This document shows, one piece after another, positions 5,816-10,973 of a stretch of DNA of 10,973 bases. The translations under genes were made by a program, and so were the position numbers. The DNA comes from CAYXVU01 sp964468725 (GTDB lineage: Bacteria > Acidobacteriota > Blastocatellia > UBA7656). The stretch lies in assembly GCA_964468725.1 (NCBI GenBank), contig CAYXVU010000202.1, forward strand, positions 1 to 10,973. Reading direction: 5' to 3'. The notes beneath the pieces were generated by a model. That model made no database searches. It saw only the letters and a program-made list of their open reading frames with translations, and was not told the origin of the DNA. Positions within the stretch are counted from its first letter, which is position 1, and every line of letters starts with the position of its first letter.

Positions 5816-8250
5816 TTACAATTCCAATGCTTGCGCTTTCTCTTCTATGGTATCGAATAGCTCTGCGCGTTCGTTTTCGTCGGTTGCCTGGCGATAGGCT
5901 GCGAGCAACTCTTTCATCGCCGCAAGCTCTTTGTACAATCCGGCGTTCTCTATCGGCGNNNNNNNNNNNNNNNNNNNNNNNNNNNNNNNNNNNNNNNNNN
6001 NNNNNNNNNNNNNNNNNNNNNNNNNNNNNNNNNNNNNNNNNNNNNNNNNNNNNNNNNNAGCAACTCTTTCATCGCCGCAAGCTCTTTGTACAATCCGGCG
6101 TTCTCTATCGGCGGGGTCAAATAGGACACCAACTCGGCATACGACCGTCGCCGCGCGATGGTGCCTTCGGAAGGGTTGTTCACGCTGTACAAGTAGATAT
6201 TCGGTACATCTCCAATCAACCGATCCGGCCAGCAACTCGCGCTCAATCCGACTTGCTTGCCCGGCATAAACTCCAACGCTCCGTGCGTGCCGACATGCAC
6301 GATGGCATCGGCGCAAAAGACGCTTTCCAGATAGGTATACAAAGCCATAAAACCGTGATGCGGAGCGCCGCTCTCTGCCGCCAGCATTCGCATCGGATCG
6401 CCTTCGTAACCAAACGTCGGTTGCACACAGATCATGGCATTGCCAAACAGTGCGCCCAACACCAACAACTCGCGCCCATTGGTATTGATCGTTCCCGGCG
6501 CTTGCCCCCATTCACGTTCGATCTCTTGTAGGTAAGGGCAGAGAGCGCGGTACTCTTCCATGCTTATGCGATAGGCGACGCTGGCCAATTGACCCTCCTC
6601 AGCGGCCTTCTCTTCTAACACGATTTCGCGCAGTCGGTCGGCGCTTTCGGGAACCTCAACCGCGTAGCCTTCGCTTTGCAGGCGCGTCAGAATTTCCAGC
6701 AGGCTCGGAAAGACATCCAAATCGGCAGCCGTGCCGATATTGCCTTTGTTGGGCGGAAAGCAGAAGACGACGAGCGCCAGTTTCACTTCGCTACGCGGCG
6801 CCGTTTGCAAGCGATTCCATTTGGCTAACCGGCGCGCAACTTTTCGGCAACGGTCTGCAATAGGTTGTGGCTGCACATCGCGCGCCGTCAACCCGCCGAA
6901 GACGAACGGTTCGGTCGCTCCATCAATTTCGGGAATCGCCACTTGCATCGCGGCTTGAATGGGATTGATTCCAAGACGGCTCCTCTCCCAATCTTCAATC
7001 GTCTGCACATCCAACGAGGTCAGCGAGCGAAATGGCACGCCGAACTCGTTAAAGAATTCAACCGCTGCTTCCGCATCGTTATTCGCCGGCCCACCGACGA
7101 AGCTGAAGCCCGTGAGCGAGACGATCTGACTGACGCGAATTGGTGCAGCCTGAAAAGACGACGAGGGTGAGGAATGAACGGATGACGGGGAAACGGCTGC
7201 AGGTCTCGAAGGCGATTTCGAAGGGGCGGCTGCAGGTTCGATGAAAAAGGCGCGGCAGGCTTCGCGGTTGTCCATAAAGGTCGAGATAGCCGGAATGACG
7301 CTCAGCCCTTCACTTTCGATGGCACGAATCAAAGCATCATAGTGCTGCTTGGCATCGCTGACAATCTGCGGTCGCATCAACAGTAGGCCAATGGTGTTCG
7401 TCGCGTCGAGTCGCAATCCGCGCGTTTGTGTGTACCACTTGCGATACTCTTCGAATGATGCGAAGAGCCGCTTTGCCTCGGGGTGATAGATGCCTTCCGT
7501 TGGCATTTGCTCGGCAGCGTCAACCTTGATCTTCCTGAAAGAAGCGATGGCTGAGTGCGCTGGCCGGTCATCGGTTTTCTGCTCACGGCTCTCCGCGTAC
7601 TGTTTGAGGGCATAAAGCAGCATAGCTCGAATATTGGCGGGCGACGGTTGCAGAAAGTAGCCGAACAGCGTGATGTAGTTTTTGATGTCGCGCAGTTTGC
7701 CGATAGAAGGAAGAAAACGCAGCGCCGCAGGCAAACGATTGATGAGTTTGAGGTAGTGTTGATGATTGGCAGACTTTCCGTTTTTGCCGCTCGCGCCGCG
7801 CATCGAATCGGCCATCCATGATCCGATTTTGCGTAGCAGATTGCGGCTTGATGCTTCTGCGCCGCGCTCCGTCTCGCTATCAACTTTGGCTTTCATGAGA
7901 GTTGAAAAGTCGAGTTTGCCCATGCGAGTTTGGCGCATCAGGTCGGGCAAGCAGTTAAACGCGATGAGGGTCATTGGCCGCGCTCGCTTGGCGGCAAGTG
8001 AGGAGAGAAGCCGCGCGGCATTTTCTTGATCGGTGACGTGAATGATGAAGGCGATTTCAGACTGTGCGAGATCGTGCTCGGCTACCTGCCATTCGCCTTG
8101 ACTGAGCGGCGCGCCGCAATTGTGTGTGGCAACCTGCAAGCCGAATCCGTAGCGTGCATTGATGTCGGCTTCGGCTTTCTTGAGCGGTGCAAGCAAGCTT
8201 GTCCCGACATAGAAGACCGTGATTTTCAGCTCTTTGTTGGTTCGGGTCAT
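5816..8250 (-). CDS. bchH: BchH/ChlH-type chelatase large subunit, C-terminally truncated, interrupted by gap
   Basis: The large subunit of a class I chelatase inserts Mg (BchH/ChlH) or Co (CobN) into a tetrapyrrole with I and D subunits. BchH/ChlH features: an N-terminal DUF3479-like region (about 10-150, with CLPDLMRQTRMGKL), a KYI-like LRDIKNYITLFGYFL segment at 186-200, GLLLMRPQI at 288-296, SLTGFSFVGGPA at 378-389, VFCFPPNKGNIGTAA at 495-509, PTFGYEGDPMR at 611-621 and HVGTHGALEFMPGKQ at 652-666. The LEFMPGK form favours BchH/ChlH over CobN. Unusual is a Ser/Pro/Ala-rich linker at about 338-370. With the Ns and one 55-bp duplicate removed the frame is continuous: 759 residues ending EKAQALEL. 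Family members are about 1,200 or more residues, so the C-terminal third or more is absent. ATG 8250 lacks a clear ribosome site. The gene is probably broken, unless the missing part lies elsewhere. Confidence 0.8.
5904..6113. repeat. Exact 55-bp duplication flanking the assembly gap
   Basis: Bases 5904-5958 and 6059-6113 are identical over 55 nt and sit immediately on either side of the 100 Ns. This is the signature of two contigs that overlap by one assembler k-mer and were scaffolded instead of merged. It is not a biological repeat unless shown otherwise. Confidence 0.85.
5959..6058. other. Assembly gap of exactly 100 Ns
   Basis: A fixed-length placeholder inside the chelatase gene. Given the identical flanks, the true gap size is probably negative (an overlap of 55 bp). 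Coordinates downstream of it in this window are therefore likely inflated by 155 bp. Confidence 0.97.
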
Positions 8251-8302
8251 GGTTTGAAATCGTTTGAATCGGTGATTCTCTTTCGTCTTACTCGTGCCGC
8301 GC

Positions 8303-8327
8303 CAGCTACGAATCTTCAGCTACGAAT
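8303..8327. repeat. Short direct repeat upstream of the chelatase gene
   Basis: CAGCTACGAAT occurs at 8303-8313 and 8317-8327 (14-bp period), and ACGAATCTTC recurs at 8308-8317 and 8331-8340. The repeats lie 53-90 nt upstream of the chelatase ATG and could be operator half-sites or replication slippage. No regulator is suggested by the sequence. Confidence 0.4.
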
Positions 8328-8376
8328 TGAACGAATCTTCTCGGATGCGCACGTTTGGGTTGCACAGCTTCGAACG

Positions 8377-8405
8377 ATTATGCCTCATTCGCGGCTGCGC
8401 TTCGA
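8377..8405 (-). promoter_or_regulatory. Candidate promoter for the chelatase gene
   Basis: On the minus strand CATAAT (8377-8382) matches five of six -10 bases; a weak -35-like TCGAAG (8400-8405) lies 17 nt upstream. It falls in the 179-nt gap after the propeller gene and would give a leader of about 120 nt that includes the direct repeats at 8303-8340. Confidence 0.28.
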
Positions 8406-8429
8406 CGGTTGACTCTGTGCGTTTGCTCA

Positions 8430-10262
8430 TTACAGATTGCCGCTGGTCAGTTTACCGCCTGCTAATGCGGCAATCGTCACCTGTGAGAGCGTCGCGCCAT
8501 TGCTGGCAAAGGCGGCGGCGGCAGCTAGCGGATAAGCGGGCGTCTTCAAACTGATGTAGAACGCCGCGCCATTTTTCCAATAGGTGACGCGCTCCGCTTC
8601 CACTGTAATACGAAACCGATCTCCGCTGCGATAGCCAATTTCATTGGCATAAAACCCGTTTTCACGAACTTCAGCCGTGCCTGTGCCGGTCAAGCGAATG
8701 GCAAAATCGAGAGCGGCAAAATCGGTTTGATTCCACTGGCGCGTCAGGCCGCACAATCGCGTGGTGTTGGCTCCCGTTGCAACGAATTCTACATAGCCGT
8801 CGCCGCTTGCGATCATCTGTTGCGAGCGGGCTGCTGCATCGAGCAAGCCATCGCGCCCGCTGCTTTTTCGCAATCCGCTGCCGCCGGTTGTGCAGTTTAC
8901 CAAATTCGTCCACACGACGGCTTGTGCGATGGGAGAACCCCATGTGCTGACGGCGGTCATGGTTGTAGTCGCAGGCGTCGCCCCATCGTTTGCCGCAACC
9001 GGTAAGGGCGGCGGCACTTTCAAGATGAAGACATCGCGTCTGCCGCTGCCTTCCCAGTTGCTGGTGTAGGCGATGAATTTGCCATCGCGGCTGATATTGG
9101 CACGCGGGCTGTCATAGTATTCTCCATAGCGCGAGCGGTGATGCGCCAGTCGTCTGATCGCGCCGCTGCCATCGGTTTTGACTTGCAGGATTTCATCGTG
9201 AAATGCGCCGTTGCCCGCCGTGCTTGTGCTGTAGGTGCTGATGAGCGCCCACGTTTCGTCTTCGGCCAGCATGGAGATGTGCATAGCTTGTGACCAGTCG
9301 TTTTCGAGGCTCAATAGGCTGATGAATTCGCGCGGGCGGTCAAAGCTTCTTTTCAAAACGCGGTTGCCATCGTTGTCATACCCGATGATAACGCCCGCCC
9401 CGTTGTCGGAATGACCAGGCGAATAGTCCGGTTCTTTGTCGGTCAGACTCTGCGTTTTGTCGGATTCGAGCCACACGATTTGGGCATCTCTTCCGGCTTC
9501 GATGTTGGCTTTGACGAGCAGGAAACGCCCGCTCTTGTCGAGTTGCACTTCGTCGAGGTTGGCCAGCGTTTCGTTTTTCACGATGCGGTTTTGATCGCGT
9601 CGCCAAACCATATAACCGACGTTTCGATACGCTGCATCACGTTTGGTGAAGGCGAAGACGTTATCGTCGGCGCTCTTGCTCATCTGCCAGAGCAGGCCGC
9701 TGCGAAGTTCGGCGTTGAAGTCGCGTACCAGCTTGAACTCTTTCGCGCGCACGTCATACGCCCACAACTTCAAGCCCGCATGACCATAGAGTAAGTTTTC
9801 ACTCGCGCCGCTCCAGATCAAATCTTCATCAAAGAGGGCGACGGATGAAGAATCGGCAAAGAGAGGCTCTTTGCCAAGCAATCGAAAGTTCAGAGGGTCG
9901 AAGCGAAAGAGCACAGCTTTGCTGTCGCACAGCGCGATGAGGCGCGTGTTGTCCCGATTGAACGAAGGCCAATAAGAATAACTTACTGTACAGTTTTTTC
10001 CATCGCTTTCATCTGTGAGCCGCAAGATGGGCGAGCCGAAAACCGGGTCAGAGTACGAACCGCCCGCTTTCGGCAATTGGGGAAGATTCGGTTCGGCGTA
10101 GATGCGCGCATCGGTTTTAACGCTCGGGATGTGGTCGCGTTGCTCGGCGGCAGAATTGAGCGCCGAACGGTCGAAACAGGCGACGCTTAAAATGACCAAC
10201 CCGACCGTGAGGCAACTGATGAGATCGCTTCTGCCGCTTGCCCTGTTTCGTTTGACCGTCAT
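8430..10262 (-). CDS. Secreted beta-propeller protein with concanavalin-like C-terminal domain
   Basis: A 610-residue exported protein. The N-terminus has basic KRNRASGR then a hydrophobic core (about 13-28) ending LSVAC, an imperfect lipobox, so it may be a lipoprotein at C29. Residues about 70-420 hold repeated strand-turn units resembling a TolB/PD40 or WD40-like propeller (for example FNRDNTRLIALCDS at 101-114, LDKSGRFLLVKA at 241-252 and ISRDGKFIAYTSNW at 390-403). A Thr/Ala/Pro linker (about 420-440) leads to a C-terminal beta-sandwich (about 444-600) with VVWTNLVN, IASGDGYVEF, YRSGDRFRI and TYWKNG, resembling concanavalin/LamG-like domains. The start at ATG 10262 is chosen because it begins the signal peptide; codons upstream to 10385 run into a palindrome, and no good ribosome site supports either. 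Substrate or partner is unknown; surface binding is inferred. Confidence 0.75.
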   Translation of the reverse strand: MTVKRNRASGRSDLISCLTVGLVILSVACFDRSALNSAAEQRDHIPSVKTDARIYAEPNLPQLPKAGGSYSDPVFGSPILRLTDESDGKNCTVSYSYWPSFNRDNTRLIALCDSKAVLFRFDPLNFRLLGKEPLFADSSSVALFDEDLIWSGASENLLYGHAGLKLWAYDVRAKEFKLVRDFNAELRSGLLWQMSKSADDNVFAFTKRDAAYRNVGYMVWRRDQNRIVKNETLANLDEVQLDKSGRFLLVKANIEAGRDAQIVWLESDKTQSLTDKEPDYSPGHSDNGAGVIIGYDNDGNRVLKRSFDRPREFISLLSLENDWSQAMHISMLAEDETWALISTYSTSTAGNGAFHDEILQVKTDGSGAIRRLAHHRSRYGEYYDSPRANISRDGKFIAYTSNWEGSGRRDVFILKVPPPLPVAANDGATPATTTMTAVSTWGSPIAQAVVWTNLVNCTTGGSGLRKSSGRDGLLDAAARSQQMIASGDGYVEFVATGANTTRLCGLTRQWNQTDFAALDFAIRLTGTGTAEVRENGFYANEIGYRSGDRFRITVEAERVTYWKNGAAFYISLKTPAYPLAAAAAFASNGATLSQVTIAALAGGKLTSGNL

Positions 10263-10360
10263 CCTGCGGATTGTAAAGCAAAAGTTGCAGGGCGAAAACC
10301 GAATCACTGTAGGGAAAGTCATACCGAATTGCACAACCAGATGAGAAACCTTTGTTGAGG

Positions 10361-10412
10361 GGCGGTCTCTGACCGCCGTACTCACACGAAAGGCCAGCGG
10401 TCAGAGACCGCC
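10361..10412. repeat. REP-like nested palindrome
   Basis: GGCGGTCTCTGACCGC (10361-10376) and GCGGTCAGAGACCGCC (10397-10412) are perfect 16-bp inverted copies with a 20-nt spacer. Each arm is itself a palindrome: GGCGGTC-TCT-GACCGCC (10361-10377) and GCGGTC-AGA-GACCGC (10397-10411). This two-headed structure resembles paired REP/BIME elements mobilised by RAYT transposases. It lies between the receiver gene (stop 10466) and the propeller gene, where it may also act as a transcription barrier. Genome-wide copy number is not visible here. Confidence 0.65.
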
Positions 10413-10465
10413 GCTTGGGGTTCGTATTATGATGGCACATCACTTGGGGAGAGCGGTACTGATTT

Positions 10466-10846
10466 TTAGCGGAGCGATGAAAGATCGCCTGCGACGATCT
10501 GCGGGAGCATCTGTGAGCATTTCGAGCGCGGGATGACGACATCGCAACCGGCTGCTTCGGCTTGGCGTTTGAGGTCAAGTTGAACGTGCGAGAGGAACCC
10601 GATAACCGGCACAGCGCTCAGCGCCGGGTGCGATTTGAGCAAGCGAATCGTTTCGAGGGGATCGAACTTCTGCGAGTTCAAATCCAACAGCAACAAAGCG
10701 GGCGGGTTATGACCCAATGCCGATTCAATTTCGGCAAGCGTTTTGATGGCGAGCACGTCCGTCCCGGCGTTTTGGGCTGCCCCGCGAATCTTTGCGGCGA
10801 AGAACATATCATCAACCAACATGGCGATAGCTTTATGGCTTTGCAT
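10466..10846 (-). CDS. Stand-alone CheY-like receiver domain protein
   Basis: A single receiver (REC) domain of 126 residues with no output domain. The acidic pair D12-D13 sits at the end of strand 1 (AMLVDD), the phospho-acceptor is D55 in ALLLLDLNS, and S86 in VIGFLSH fills the Thr/Ser switch position. The usual Lys of the late loop appears as PRSK (R107 aligns best with it; K109 is two residues later), which may alter phosphorylation chemistry. An AAGGG site lies 6-7 nt before ATG 10846. The stop codon of an upstream gene is only 2 nt away, so the two are in one operon. Such orphan receivers pass phosphate between a kinase and a partner protein; the partner is not identifiable here. Confidence 0.85.
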   Translation of the reverse strand: MQSHKAIAMLVDDMFFAAKIRGAAQNAGTDVLAIKTLAEIESALGHNPPALLLLDLNSQKFDPLETIRLLKSHPALSAVPVIGFLSHVQLDLKRQAEAAGCDVVIPRSKCSQMLPQIVAGDLSSLR

Positions 10847-10848
10847 GA

Positions 10849-10973
10849 TTACCCTTGTAAAACTCCTTGTGCCTGCGCTTGTGTGTAGTGCCGTTTGTAC
10901 TCGCGCAGCATAGCGTGTAGCGCTTCGACGGCGAGGCCGTGCAACATCAAGCGGAATCCGGCCATCAGAGTTG
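10849..10973 (-). CDS. 3' end of an upstream gene coupled to the receiver gene
   Basis: The minus strand is open from the right edge to a TAA at 10849-10851, about 41 codons. The sequence reads LMAGFRLMLHGLAVEALHAM then a basic LREYKRHYTQAQAQGVLQG tail, a helical C-terminus. Its stop lies 2 nt before the receiver ATG and the receiver ribosome site is inside its last codons, which supports a real coding frame and tight coupling. I do not recognise the family; only the tail is in the window. Confidence 0.55.
   Translation of the reverse strand, partial: TLMAGFRLMLHGLAVEALHAMLREYKRHYTQAQAQGVLQG

Noticed and set aside
5904..6113. 55-bp duplication as a target-site duplication or tandem repeat around an insertion
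   Set aside because: Its exact position against a 100-N placeholder and the restored frame after collapse point to overlapping contig ends.
5827..6531. Long open frames in several frames crossing the Ns
   Set aside because: They are open only because the Ns cannot produce stops; the flanks belong to the minus-strand chelatase.

Overview
The window looks like accessory-rich chromosomal DNA from a mid-GC, Gram-negative-type bacterium. Secreted proteins carry Sec signal peptides, and there is a periplasmic-type HtrA protease and a BON-domain protein. The mix of protein types (TIGR02265/V4R-like protein, BchH-type chelatase, propeller protein with a concanavalin-like tail, orphan receiver) suggests an acidobacterium, perhaps Blastocatellia. 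That assignment is inference from gene content only. One run of 100 Ns marks a scaffold join, so this is probably a draft or metagenome assembly.

Left part (1-3460): two zinc-ribbon genes diverge. One runs off the left edge on the minus strand (1-118) and is not obvious because its start lies close to the edge. The other (377-985, plus) encodes a four-cysteine ribbon joined to coiled coils and two membrane helices. Then come a secreted double-BON protein (1199-1744) with a strong hairpin after it, and a DegP/HtrA-type protease with two PDZ domains (1939-3402). A second hairpin terminator separates HtrA from the convergent minus-strand genes.

Middle (3460-5384, all minus; transcription runs right to left): a DUF433/DUF5615 toxin-antitoxin-type pair with an ATGA overlap, a TMEM175-type potassium channel, and a TIGR02265/V4R-like ligand-binding protein with its own candidate promoter.

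Broken region (5385-5815): remains of an HNH-type gene, cut after its first Cys pair and shifted in frame, sit directly downstream of a truncated chelatase gene.

Right part (5816-10973, all minus): a BchH/ChlH-type chelatase large subunit interrupted by the N gap. The gap is flanked by an exact 55-bp duplication. Collapsing gap and duplicate restores one 759-codon frame, but the protein still lacks roughly its last 40%. Upstream lie a secreted beta-propeller protein with a concanavalin-like C-terminal domain, a REP-like nested palindrome, a stand-alone receiver domain, and the 3' end of a tightly coupled gene that runs off the right edge.

No tRNA, rRNA, CRISPR array or intact insertion sequence was seen. 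I found no convincing new multi-gene system. The strongest leads are the chelatase/gap/HNH junction, the REP-like palindrome and the divergent zinc-ribbon pair.
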